NCBI RefSeq assembly: GCF_032452875.1
Contig: NC_083885.1
Span: forward strand, 63,541,925-63,605,924
Direction of reading: 5' to 3'
From: Bos javanicus
Lineage: Eukaryota; Chordata; Mammalia; Artiodactyla; Bovidae
DNA: 64,000 nt
The notes beneath the pieces were generated by a model. It was given only the letters and a program-made list of their open reading frames with translations. It did no database searches and had not been told where the DNA came from. Numbering within the stretch: the first letter of the stretch is position 1; every line of letters begins with the position of its first letter. Positions 35,401 to 46,329 of this stretch are shown one piece after another. Position numbers and translations under genes: made by a program.

Positions 35401-35814
35401 CTGTCCGAGCTCCTTCAGCTCAGGGTCCTGACAGGAACGTCTGAGACAGTAAGATAGAGAGACCCCAGGAGTCTCCCGAGGAGGACACGGCCCACCCACA
35501 GCCTCCCTTCACGACACTCGGGCTCGGCTGATACCCTCCCCCAGCACCGCTGTCAGACCCGCGAGTGTGAACAAGGACAGCGTCCCTGTCGGGAGTTGGG
35601 CTCGGGGCTGCGTCTTCTCACGGGAGGCCGGTGCCCTGGGCACACACAGTGAGTAACGGGGCCGGCGCTGACATGTGCACCCTCACCCCAGACTACACGG
35701 TGCAGAATCTCCACCCGTATGGGCCTCGCGGCTTCGGTCCTGCTGCTCCTCGGGATCCTTCTCTGCCAGGCTCGGCACGACCACGGAGGAGCCCGAGACG
35801 CAGCCCGGAGCTGA
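32442..35814 (+). pseudogene. LILRA-like (activating type) receptor gene B, frameshifted
   Basis: Exons: signal 32442-32475 and 32626-32661 (MAPVLPALLCLGLSVG..); Ig1 32833-33117 (285 nt); Ig2 33261-33563 (303 nt); Ig3 33780-34076 (297 nt); Ig4 34302-34603 (302 nt); membrane exon from 35692 to a TGA at 35812-35814. Ig1-Ig3 are intact, with paired cysteines and WS-type motifs (TGWSERSDP). Ig4 lacks one G after GGAAACAG relative to A and C, giving a TGA at 34493-34495. The membrane exon begins DYTVQNL, as in human activating LILRs that pair with FcR-gamma through a membrane arginine, but one extra base follows in the arginine region (CTCCACCCGTATGG), shifting the frame. No ITIM exons follow. The Ig1 donor is ACAC|GTGAGG instead of ACAG. 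A secreted three-domain product is possible, but a pseudogene is more likely. Confidence 0.85.
35224..35402 (+). repeat. Minisatellite, unit about 40 bp, in gene B
   Basis: The unit (CCACCCCGGGACCCCACAGA, then CCACTGCTCAGGGG) starts at 35224, 35265, 35304, 35342 and 35381, spacing 38-41 bases. It lies in the intron between the Ig4 and membrane exons and is absent from the corresponding part of genes A and C. Confidence 0.88.
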
Positions 35815-36185
35815 GCACCGGGACCCCGCACCACCCAGAGCGCAGGAGCCCGGGGCGCGAGCTTCCGGTGTAGGAGCTTCTGGATGAGCCTCTGACCCTG
35901 GGGGAGAGATGAGCCGCAGGGTGGGAGGAGGCCCAGGCGTCCCCAGGGGGCTCGGCCTCTGCTCACAGGGCCCCCTCCCTCCTGGGGAGGACACCCCGGC
36001 TCCCGGCTGCTCTCACCCCTGGCCCGAGGCGCATCCCACATGGCAGGGGTGGGTCCTCACCCTGCATGCCCGCAGGCTGTGTCCACTCGCATGGAGGATG
36101 TGAGCCTCATTTTCATGCCCGCCCTCTCTGGTGTGCGCAATGACCTCCATCTCTTCTCAGAAACAGAATGCTGTTAAAGTAACTG

Positions 36186-36191
36186 AATAAA
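36186..36191 (+). terminator. Candidate polyadenylation signal of gene B
   Basis: AATAAA lies in GTAACTGAATAAATGGG, 372 bases after the TGA of the membrane exon. It is the first such hexamer downstream. Its use is inference. Confidence 0.4.
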
Positions 36192-36411
36192 TGGGTTAAA
36201 TGGGGCCCTGTTTGGAACAGTTGGATCCTAAACTCTTCCCTGAGCCCCCTCTGGACCCTGCATGCCCCTCCTCCTTGTCCGAGGACACCCGCTGTAGTCT
36301 CTCCAGAAACACTGTCAGTGTGAAGGGACACCCTGGCGTTTGAAGTGACCGTCAGGGCTACACTGGTAAATGAGCTCAGGAATATATCGTTTTGTAAAGA
36401 GCCTTGATATG

Positions 36412-36690
36412 GGGTTTCCCTGGTAGTGAAGAATCTGCCAGCCAATGCAAGAGACACGGGTTCAATCCGTGATCCTGAACACCCCACACGCCAGGGAGCA
36501 ACTGAATCCATGAGCCGCAGCGACAGAGGCCGGCACGTCCTGGAGCCCATGCACCGCCAGAGAGGCCAGTGCTGCAGATGCCCAGACACCAAAGTGAGGG
36601 AACAGCCCCACTCACATAACCAGACACACCCCCGCAGCAACACAGACCCAGCACAGACAAAATCATTAGGCAATAAATGCTTAAAGAGCC
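36412..36690 (+). mobile_element. CHR-2 type tRNA SINE
   Basis: It begins GGGTTTCCCTGGTAGTGAAG and contains GACACGGGTTCAATCCGTGA, the tRNA B-box region, and ends near CAATAAATGCTT. It is a diverged copy. Confidence 0.8.
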
Positions 36691-37420
36691 CAGTGTGAAC
36701 TGTGTGTCTCCTTTGGGGCGAACGCACTCCGTGGCCAACCTCAAGGAGCCCGGGTGAATGTGCTGAAGGCCGGGTGGGAAGGAAGGAGCAGGTGGATTTT
36801 CCTACAGGGCGAGTCTGGTGTAGCAAGCCCCCACCGATGGCCCCATGGGCACAGATGTGTCCTTCTCATTACAATCATATAGGATCGTCTGCACCTCAGT
36901 TTTATGCCCCAGGGACCCTGAAATGAGATGCCCACCTCCTAGTTCATCTGTAAGAGAGGGAAAGAGAAAACGATGGAGGAGACAAGGCTGACTCTGACGA
37001 ATCCCAGCACATCAGGGGCAGGTGTACTCATCAGCCCGGTCAATCTGGAGAGTCGACAGCAACTCTCAGTTAAAGGGAAGACACAGCACTGGCCCACAGT
37101 TGTATAACCCAGAGGAAGATGCGTGCACGGCCACACATGTACAAGCAGTATGTGGACACGTGGGTTGTTCACAGTAGGAAAAGTTACAGAAATCACTTTC
37201 ACCAAAATGAATGGTTTGGTGTGTATATATGTGACGTAATTTTATACAAAAAACGCACAAAGCTGGACTGCTACAGGAACACAGGTCAGTTTTCAAGCAT
37301 GATGGTGAATAAGTGAAACACGACTGTAGGAGTCCAGTGCATCACATCAAATTCAAAAGGCATTACGTGGGACTCAATACACAAAATAAGAACTGAGACG
37401 GGAGGAACAAGAGCTGCTAC
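36691..37420 (+). repeat. Old LINE-like sequence and unassigned DNA
   Basis: The part at 37,090-37,400 resembles the L1 3' region and shares a segment with 864-1032. The rest is unassigned and contains no gene that I can support. Confidence 0.35.
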
Positions 37421-37422
37421 CG

Positions 37423-37890
37423 GGTTTCCCTGGTGGCTTGGCGGATAAGAATCCAGCTGCCAACGCAGGGGACGCGGGTTCCGTCCCTGCTGCGAGAAGA
37501 TCCCGCGCTGGCCGCAAATGCTGAGCCCGCGGGCCCAGAGCCCTGCCCTGCAACAAGACACGCCATCAAAGCAAGGAGCCCAGGCACCGCAGCGAAGAGA
37601 AAAGCTTCCTGAGCTCAGCTCAACGGGAGGAAAGCCCCTGGGCAGCGAGGAAGACCCAGCACCGTCCTCTGTCCCTCAGGCGTGTCCAACTCTGAGACCG
37701 CATGGACTGTAGCCCACCAGGCTCCTCTGTCCGTGAGATTCTCCAGGTGAGAATACTGGAGTGGGTTGCATTGCCCTCCTCCAGGGGATCTTCCCCACCC
37801 AGGGATCGAACCCAGGTTTCCTGCATTGCAGGCAGATTCTTTACCATCTGAGCCACCAGGGAAGTCCAGCACAGCCAAAACTAATTAATA
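37423..37890 (+). mobile_element. CHR-2 type SINE split by a Bov-tA SINE
   Basis: The head GGTTTCCCTGGTGGCTTGGC and body run to CGAGGAAGACCCAGCAC at about 37,662. The element is then interrupted and resumes at about 37,866 as CCAGCACAGCCAAAACTAAT. The repeated CCAGCAC around the insert is its target-site duplication. Confidence 0.8.
37670..37866 (-). mobile_element. Bov-tA type SINE nested in CHR-2 SINE
   Basis: In reverse orientation it carries GCCCACCAGGCTCCTCTGTC, AGAATACTGGAGTGGGTTGC and CTTCCCCACCCAGGGATCGA, ending at AGCCACCAGGGAAGTC. Confidence 0.9.
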
Positions 37891-38530
37891 ATTAATTTTT
37901 AAAATTGATATCTCAGAGATACAAAAGTTTATAAGAGAGTACTAAGAACCACTGTGTGCTGAGCCATCCAACAGCAAACCTGGAAGACACACACGAGTCT
38001 CTAGAGACACACAGCCCGCCAGAACGGAGGCAAGAAGACGCAGACAGCCTGAACAGACCGGCCACTGTAAGCGACACAGAATCCATGAAAACCCCATGCA
38101 AACCAGAGGCCAGAACTGGATGGCTTCACGGGGGACTTCTACCAAACTAACAAAGAGGAACTTATATGACCTTCTTCACACTCTCCCAGGAGACTGAAGA
38201 AGACGAAACACTCCCAAAATCTTTCTATGAGCCACCGTCACCCCGATGCCTAAACCAGACAAAGACACAACCAAAAAAGAAAACTTACAGAACAAAGTGC
38301 TCTATGAACATACATGCAAAACGCACAACAAAATATTAGCTAACCGAATTCAACAACACACAAAAAGAATCACACACCATGATCAACCTGGATTCATACC
38401 AGGGTCACAAGGATAATTCAACACGTGCAAATCGATCAATGTGAATCACCACATCAACAAGAGAAAAGACAAAACAACATGCTCATCTTGATAGGTTCAG
38501 AGAAAGCACTGATAAAATTCAACATCCAGT
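37891..38530 (+). mobile_element. L1 LINE ORF2 fragment (left of provirus)
   Basis: The + strand follows the L1 ORF2 reverse-transcriptase region (CTGGATGGCTTCACGGGGGA, GATCAACCTGGATTCATACC, GATAAAATTCAACATCCA). Stops break the frame. The element continues at 45,177 on the far side of the inserted provirus. Confidence 0.88.
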
Positions 38531-39014
38531 TGTTAGGGGAAGCACACTGATTGAAACCGCCCACCCTGGCCAGGCACCATAGTAACCATTTGCATGTGTT
38601 GTTTTATGACAGGAGATCCTGATAGGGAATATGGAACTAATAAGCCGCCACCAACCAGAAGAGTTCAGGAAAGGTCTAAAGGAGACACCGTGTTTCCGTC
38701 CACTTTCCAGAATCCCTCTCGCTAGCATGCATCTTGGCTGAGCGATGCGTGCGCCACCAGGAAAGACTCTGAAGTAGAATGATTGGCCAAACACCACACG
38801 GAAACTAATCCCATCACCATAAAACCCGACATTGTGAGCCACAGGGCAGAGCGGTTCTCCTGGGTTCCCTTACCCTACTGCTCTCCACCCAGGTGCCCTT
38901 TCCCAATAAAATCTCTTGCTTTTGCAGCACATGTGTCTCCTCAGACAATTCATTTCTGAGTGTTAGACAAGAGCCCAGTTTCGGGCCCTGGAAGGGGTCC
39001 TCCTTCCTGCAACA
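38531..39014 (+). mobile_element. 5' LTR of class-I-like endogenous retrovirus
   Basis: This 484-bp LTR starts TGTTAGGGGAAGC and ends CCTGCAACA, with CCCAATAAAATCTC (polyadenylation signal) near 38,904. The matching 3' LTR is also 484 bp. The four bases before it are CAGT, and CATT follows the 3' LTR. The L1 target reads CAACATCCATTCAT, so the original duplication was CATT with one later substitution. Four bases fits gammaretrovirus-like integration. Confidence 0.93.
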
Positions 39015-42000
39015 AATGGCAACTCTGGTGGGGACTCTTCTTGGCTGAGACTGACATCCTGACCACTCAGGGTACTCAGGGGTCAGCTTGCCTGACAATG
39101 GACCAGACCCAGCGGCCACAACTGGGACCCTTTTGTCCCTGGTCTCCTCCTGATGCAGACAACTGGCCAGAGTGCCCCGACCAGTAAGGAAGAAGAGACT
39201 TTATTGACCTCTCTCTTCTTCCCTCTCTCTTTCCTCTCCTTAACCCTTCCTATCCTTCCCTGTTTTTCTAGTCCCCTGGTCCTGGACGCAGGAATCTGGT
39301 CGAAGGGCCCTCAGCCTGAGCTGAGGATTGGAGACTGATCACCTCCTCTTGGCAGAGAACTCGAATTCTGATTCTGGTCTGGTCTGATTTCTGGTAGGGC
39401 TGAGTTCTAGTCCTCCCTTCTCTGGAGGCCCAGGGAAACGTCCCATCACACCTGGGTGTCTGTAGGTGGCAGGAGACGTCTGTAAGGCCACCCCTTTTGC
39501 CCCCTCTCCCGCCTCCTCCCCCTTCTTCTTTCAACCTGGCTTCCTTTCCTCCCTTTGAAATCTTTGATCTGAAGTTCTGTGTCTCTATAGGAGGTTTTCT
39601 GAGATACTGTATTCTTGTATTTAAGGGAGTGTCTGATGAAGACTCCCAGGTTTATATGTGTGTGTTTTAACTCTGTGTTCTGTGTTATTTTTGATCGTCA
39701 TTTTGCTTTGTCTGGCCACCATTTGGTTTAGACCTGCTGGCATTTTGTTAGAACTTGATTTTCTTTCCCTGTGCCTTGAGACCAGGGCTCTCAGGAACAC
39801 TTATCTAGACCATCTCTAAGTCCTGAGACTGAGGGAAAAGGGAAAAAGATTTTTAAATTTTTATTTATTTCAACTGTTTTTTTTTTTCATAAACTAGTAA
39901 ATTTTATATTGTAATATCTAATTTATGACTAAACTTAGAAAATGAAGCTAGATCTTGCACTGTGTCTGTATAAATATGTCTTGGTATGTATTTGTCTCTG
40001 GGTAATATTTTTGAGGTTAATTTGTAAATGAGCTCTATTTATTTGGCTTAAAAAAGGTAAGCGCTTACAAATCAAATAATTCTAAATTAAACGATAAATT
40101 CCAGGTTCATGTGAACTGGGGAATATTCAGTATTAAATACCTGATATTAATGTTTGTTTGTTGACCTATCTAATATAGACATGTCTTAGAGTAATTAACA
40201 CTAAATAGAATATTTTCATTGTACCTAGGTTTAATTTAAGTTAAATATTATATCTGTTACAAGTCTGTCAACAAGGAAATTACCTCGAGTGAAGTAACTT
40301 CTAAAAAATGTAAATGAGATATGAGCTTTTATATAAATTCTATTAAGAATAATTATTCTTTAGAAATATCTGTCTAAAATACTCTCTCCAGATTGGCGTA
40401 ACTTAAATTTCTAAGGGTTGTGCCAAGTGTGCTAAGTGTTGGAAGTCTATTGAGTAGTTAGGTCATTTCCAAATAAAATAAGATTTTAAAACATTTACTA
40501 CTAAACACTCATTTCCTTTTACAGAGAAATTAAAGAGATTTGGGACTATAAATGAATAATGTTTGGTGCCATCCTAAAATGTTCTAAGAAAGCAAGGGTT
40601 TTAGAAATTATCACTGGTATTTATGGTCACCAATCTATAAAATACTAATATAAAAGTTAGTTCTTGGTTGCTAAAGGGAAGTAGGAAGTGTGTTTTCAGT
40701 TTAAAAAAAGGGGGTATGAAAAATATTAAAAAGAGTTATGCATGATCAGGATTTTCTAAAATTGGATTACAACTAGTTAGATAAATGGATTTTGTTAGGA
40801 ATGACACAGCCATAAGAAAACTGGTTAGAGCCAACTAGGTCCAAGATGGCGGAGCTGCCTTTCACTAGACCTTGAACCTGGGTATTTACGCCCATTGTGA
40901 CATATCAACAAGCTAAATGATGCACCCATCGACGTTGACTAAATCTGACCAAATGTTCTAAACGCTTTTAATTGATCTTTTCGGTAAAACTTCCTAAATC
41001 GAATTCTTTTGAAGTTCCTTTGACCTCTAGCTAACTTTGGGATGCTTCAGAGGGCCCCTGAAACATCCCAAAGAGAGATATTAAACTGTGTTTATTTGGT
41101 TGGTTAAATCATATGAAAAAGATTATCAAATGAGTAATAAATCCGCTCATGTTATAATGTATGGTAAAATTACTAATACAGATATCCTGGAAATTATATG
41201 GGGTTCTTAACATTCTGATATGTCCTGGTATTCTAACAGAAAACCTGATGACTTCACAAAAGTTAACAAAAGGACTGAATGAAGCAGCAAATATGCTTAT
41301 AACTTTTATGGTTTCTATCTGAAAAATTACGGGTTTTCAGGGAGTAGGGAAAACCTTCCCCTCAAATGAATTAGGACAAAACTTTGGTAAAATTAAATGT
41401 TATAAACAAAACAATTATGTTTTCTCTCTATGTGACTCCTCCAAAAAATGGGAAATTCTTAGGTTTCCAGTAATTTTATCAAATGAGTTAGGAATGTTAT
41501 CTCATGGGTACAAAGATCTCAAGAAATTTTTGAAACCTTAAAAAGGGAAGAATTCACTTAGATTTGTTAGGCAAAATCTGTGATAAGCCTTTGGTGTGAG
41601 TTTCCCAGCCGTGTTTTATTTTAAAAGTTCAGTCTGAGACTCTATAAATGTTTCAGCAAAATAAAAAGTCCATAATCAATTATGGTTATAAAAATCACCA
41701 GACCAAAATTAGTGAGAACAGACCTATTTTTCAAACAAGCTAGCCTTCATTTGGTTATATTTGATAAAAATGAGGGTAACTCTAGAGAGAAAAAGATATT
41801 TCAAAAAATGTTAAATCCAAGTTTGTTAATGGAGGTCTGCATCTAGTAAGACTCATCTCTTAGATAGTTCTTTGCTGTTACGTGATATTAATGTACAATT
41901 TAATTGAATTCTTAAAGAACACCCTAAGTTTGTTTCTGAAGCTTATCTCAGTAATCTATCTTTGGATGAAGATCAGATGCCTCATGACCTGCAACCAGGG

Positions 42001-44692
42001 CTGGAAAAAGACATAATTTAAGGGACTGTCTCCAACCTGGATGGAAGGACTTTTTTACCAGGTACTCTTACCTAGCTCACACACAATGAAACTGAAGGGA
42101 AATTAATTCTTAGATTAATTCCCACTTCCAAAGGCCCCTACACTGGATTGGTTTACAGAGAAGACAGCTGACCTGATTTCACCTTAAAATGATGCTTAAG
42201 CAGGAGAAACTACACTACACCAGGATGAGAAGATGACGACATCAGAGGTAGACAGCTTGCCCAAGATGCTGGACCTGATTCATACGACCATTTATGTTTT
42301 CTTGACTTCTTAGACCTTTGCATATAAATCAAATGCTTTTCTATCATAGGCCTGATTCTATGCTAGTTTTAGAAATCAATTCAATTGTTGGATTTGTGGC
42401 CAATTACCTGTGTCTAGTTCTGGGTTACCTTGTTAAATTTCTCTACTACAATATAGTCATATTCAGGTTACTGTGATATTACTAGATGGGATCCCCTCAC
42501 CAGACCAATTAATAATGGCTGCTCTGACTCTGGCCATAAATTTGAGCTTTTTTCTATTACTCAAGCTCAATCAGAACAACAAGAAAGTTTCAGCAAAGGA
42601 GGAAAATTCACCCATAATTATGGGATGGATTTATATAGATAACACCAGGCTGTGGTAGTTTAGGTTTAAAGTCTCCTCTGTGTTGGAAACAATTAAATCA
42701 TACTAAGGACAGTCAGTCTAGTAACACTAGAAAATGGGGCTATGTGCCTTGTAGACGGTGCCAATATACAATTTCCCTGGAAGATAAACATTCTACAGAG
42801 CAGACTAAGTCAGGTGACCTGAGATATACTGGGCTACATCTAATGGAAGCTCTTAACTTGAGTCTTACTTGTGACTTTACTAATACTGCTGGCTATGTTA
42901 TTTGTATTTCACCTGTTTTACAAAATTACTGTTTCTTACACTGTCAAATGTGTGTGTGAGGCCTCTAATAGAATAATATATAGTGCCATATGAGATCGAT
43001 GATGGTAACAGTGTAACTCTAGATATGGGAAGAAGCAACAAGAGGGAATATTTTCCTGGACCAAGAGGCTAGCCAGACAGGTGGTCCAGAGCATTTTGGA
43101 TACTGTTTTATGGCCTAGTCCAGTAACAGCACATTGAGTGGCCTGTCAACAAAATCTTTGCCAAACCTGAGAATGGACATTCTCAGCACCATGGGATGAA
43201 ATGCCCCCCTGAAAATCATGGTCAAGTTTATGAGTAAAAGGGGGCTCTGCCAACTGAAAACTGACACTTGCCATCTACATCTACAAAGACTAAATCATGG
43301 CCGCTGCAACTGCCAACTGTCAACGCCCCTGAAAGGAGTTCACGGTGAAAACCAGGAATGAGGCACTCTGTGCTCTGGGAAAAACTGGCAGAACAGGCCT
43401 TCAGATAGTTAGGTCTTTTCAGGACGAGATTTTACGAGTTCCAATTCTTGCATCTTCTCATACCTAGAGAAACACTGACATCATTAACTGTGAAATCTGC
43501 TCTGGCTATTAGGAAAAGTTTACAATTAAAAGTCAAAATAGAGTAGCTATGGCTCAGATATCCTGGGAAATAACTAGGTGATGCTATGGGTGTACTTTCA
43601 GATTAGACCTTGTATTGCTAAACACTTGAGTTTTCTGAGTCGTGTCAGGCTTGGATGCTACCATTCTCAAAACAGTGTCTGCTGGAAGCTAGTAACTGCG
43701 ACCTTACTTTTTATAAAACTAGGCAACTGGCTACCTGTCTCCCTGAAGTGCCAGGTCCAGACTGGGTTTTAGGCTTATTCTTCTAAAAAGAAATGAGATT
43801 TATTTTGTCTTCTAAATTCCAGTTATCACTCCTCCAACTACTTCTAACTGCGTCTGTTACACCAAAATGGCAGACCAAGGGATTGAGATTTTAATCATAC
43901 AAGACTCAGATCTAGAACTTGGAACTCAGAAATACTTCCAATTCAGTGTCTATACTCCAAGCTGAGGCAGTCCTATGCTCCATTTGGACAGGAAATTATC
44001 CCAGTCACAGCTGCCTAGTTCCCTAAATTAAAACTGAGTAGAACTCAGTAGGGCTCTGGAGTAGAGATCTGTTCTGTGTTCTCCATTTCTTGTCTGCAGG
44101 ATATAGGCTTCATTCAGCCTCCTTGACCTTCCCTGAGTTCCAAAGGGTGGATCCAAACAACTGCTAATTAGGGAAGGAAGGGGATACAGAAACAGGAGAA
44201 ACAATCAAAGGTTGGTACAGCCTGCAGACAGGGTCCTGGTTCCTACTCAAAGAAATATGCATAACAGTGTCTTTGAGCCCCCACCCAGGTGGAGGGTGGT
44301 AACTTCAGACTGATCACAAGATTCCTGGAACACAGCTCTGTTGCCCCACCACCAACCAATCAAAAAGGATCACACACCCTTCAACCCTCACCCCAAATGT
44401 TGCCTTCTGTTTCCAGGACCAGAGATGACCATCCTGTTAGGTCTCCTGTTTGGCCCTGTCTATTTCATCTCTGAGAGGAGCCAACAGTTTCACACTAAAT
44501 TGCTGTTACTAAAAGGGTGGAAGCTGGTTTCAGATGTGGAACACCCCAACTTAGATCAGGGACAGAGAGACAGACTTCTGCTCTGCTAGGCAGGCCTATG
44601 CCCATGCACAGCAGGAAGAAGTTACAGAAGAAAGAGACCTCCGCCCCAATTCCCAACAAGTATCTTCAGTATGAAGTCTCTCAGCGGGGAGT
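39015..44692 (+). mobile_element. Internal region of the class-I-like provirus (decayed)
   Basis: The 5.7 kb between the LTRs has no open frame longer than about 100 codons, is AT-rich in its middle, and has many stops. Pol integrase C-terminal remnants are suggested at about 41,985-42,120, followed by env-like remnants, including a hydrophobic stretch near 44,420-44,520 that resembles the membrane and cytoplasmic end of a gammaretroviral envelope. gag and most of pol are not recognisable and are at least partly deleted, given the short 5' part. It cannot make virus proteins. Confidence 0.75.
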
Positions 44693-45176
44693 TGTTAGGG
44701 GAAGCACACTGATTGAAACCGCCCACCCTGACCAGGCACCACAGTAACCATTTGCATGAGTTGTTTCATGACAGGAGATCCTGATAAGGAACACGGAACT
44801 AATAAGCCACCACCAACCGGAAGAGTTCAGGAAAGGTCTAAAGGAGACACCGCGTGTCCCTCCACTTCCCATAATCCCTCTCGCTAGCATCCATCTTGGC
44901 TGAGCGATGCGTGTGCCACCAGGAAAGACTCTGAATTAGAGTGATTGGTCAAAGACCACCTGGAAACTAATCCCATCACCATAAAACCCCACACTGTGAG
45001 CCACGTGGCAGAGCAGTTCTCCTGGGTTCCCTTACCCTACTGCTCTCCACCCGGGTGCCCTTTCCCAATAAAATCTCTTGCTTTTTCAGCACATGTGTCT
45101 CCTCGGACAATTCATTTCTGAGTGTTAGACAAGAGCCCAGTTCTGGGCCCTGGAAGGGGTCCGCCTTCCTGCAACA
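44693..45176 (+). mobile_element. 3' LTR of class-I-like endogenous retrovirus
   Basis: 484 bp, starting TGTTAGGGGAAGC and ending CCTGCAACA, collinear with the 5' LTR with scattered substitutions. The L1 host element resumes immediately after it at CATTCATCATAAAAAG. Confidence 0.93.
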
Positions 45177-45478
45177 CATTCATCATAAAAAGTCTAGCCA
45201 AAGTGAGACATCCTATTTATGACAAGCACACAGTCAACACAGTACTCAAAGGTAAAAAGCTGAAAGCCTTTCAAAACTATGGGACAAGATAAGGATGCCC
45301 ACTCTCACCATTTGTGTTCAACATACCACTGGAAGTCCTAGTGAGAGCAATCAGGCAAAAAACAAAAAACGATTCAACTTGGCGGCAGGGAGGAGGCAAA
45401 ACTGTCCGTGTATGCAGATGACGTGATACTGCATTTACAAAACCCTGAAGACTACACACACAAACTGCAGAACCGAGG
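45177..45478 (+). mobile_element. L1 LINE ORF2 fragment (right of provirus)
   Basis: It continues the L1 ORF2 interrupted at 38,530. It contains the reverse-transcriptase YADD motif in TATGCAGATGACGTGATACT (about 45,412-45,431). The frame is broken by stops. Confidence 0.88.
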
Positions 45479-45536
45479 GAGGGGGCACCCTGGTCTGGGG
45501 AGTGGGCAGGCGGTGTTGTCTGGGTCTGTAGTCTCT

Positions 45537-45538
<2 letters not shown>

Positions 45539-45581
<43 letters not shown>

Positions 45582-45590
45582 CGCGCGCTC
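45539..45590. repeat. (GT)n(GC)n microsatellite
   Basis: A pure GT tract of about 17 repeats runs into GC repeats at the edge of a SINE. Confidence 0.95.
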
Positions 45591-45791
45591 AGTCGTATCC
45601 AACTCTTTGTGATTCCACAGACAGTAGCCTGCCAGGCTCCTCTGTCCATGGATTCTCTAGGCAAGAATACGTAGGTGGGCTGCCATGTCCTTCTCCAGGG
45701 GATCTTCCCCACCCAGGGATCGAACTCGAGTCTCTGCACCTCCTGCGCTGGCAGGCAGGTTCTTTACCCCTGAGCCGCCTGGGGAGCCCCA
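45589..45791 (-). mobile_element. Bov-tA type SINE
   Basis: The reverse complement carries the standard bovine SINE blocks: CCTGCCAGGCTCCTCTGTCC, CTTCCCCACCCAGGGATCGA and GAGCCGCCTGGGGAGCCCC. Confidence 0.9.
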
Positions 45792-45883
45792 GTGCAGCCT
45801 ACCATCACTCCGTTTCTCTCATTCCAAAACGGCGCCCGATACCTGCTTACTCTTCTCGGTTTTCCGTGTATGTGGACTATCAG

Positions 45884-46108
45884 GGCTTCCCAGGGGGCAC
45901 TAGTGGTGAAGAGCCCACCTGCCAGTGCAGGAGACATAAGAGACTTGGGTTCAGTCCCTGGTTGGGGAAGATCCCCTGGAGGAGGGCATGGCCACCCCCT
46001 CCAGTATTCCTGCCTGGAGAATCCCATGCACAGAGGAGCATGGCAGGCTACAGGCCGTGGGGTCGCAAAGAGTCAGACACGGCTGTAGTGACTGAGCACG
46101 CACACTAG
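45884..46108 (+). mobile_element. Bov-tA type SINE
   Basis: In + orientation it has GGGCTTCCCAGGGGGCACTA, GTTGGGGAAGATCCCCTGGA, CCTGCCTGGAGAATCCCATG and GGTCGCAAAGAGTCAGACAC. It forms an inverted pair with the SINE at 45,589-45,791. Confidence 0.9.
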
Positions 46109-46329
46109 TTACCTATCGTTTCTATTTCCCATTTCTGGCCTCACTGTGACACATTTCAGAAACTTTAATCAGCACTTTATGCAAGATGGCCGATTGGGAA
46201 CTCCCAGCCCTCAACTCACTCAGAAACACTGATAAACCGGGATTATCTGGGCCTCATGACATTTATGCAAACTGAAGAATCCAGCTAGTGAGCTGCAACA
46301 CCTCAGATGAGCAGAAAACCGACAAGAAC

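Noticed and set aside
35545..35648. Possible stem exon of gene B before its membrane exon
   Set aside because: Splice-like ends exist, but the length does not give the phase needed to join the membrane exon and a TGA lies in frame, so it was not listed as an exon.
44289..44747. Conserved small frames in the provirus and its inverted copy as possible domesticated envelope genes
   Set aside because: The frames are short, broken at the same places in both arms, and lack a complete envelope structure; shared descent explains the conservation.
45539..46108. A 189-codon frame across the GT repeat and SINEs
   Set aside because: It starts in a microsatellite (poly Cys-Val) and runs through two SINEs in opposite orientations.
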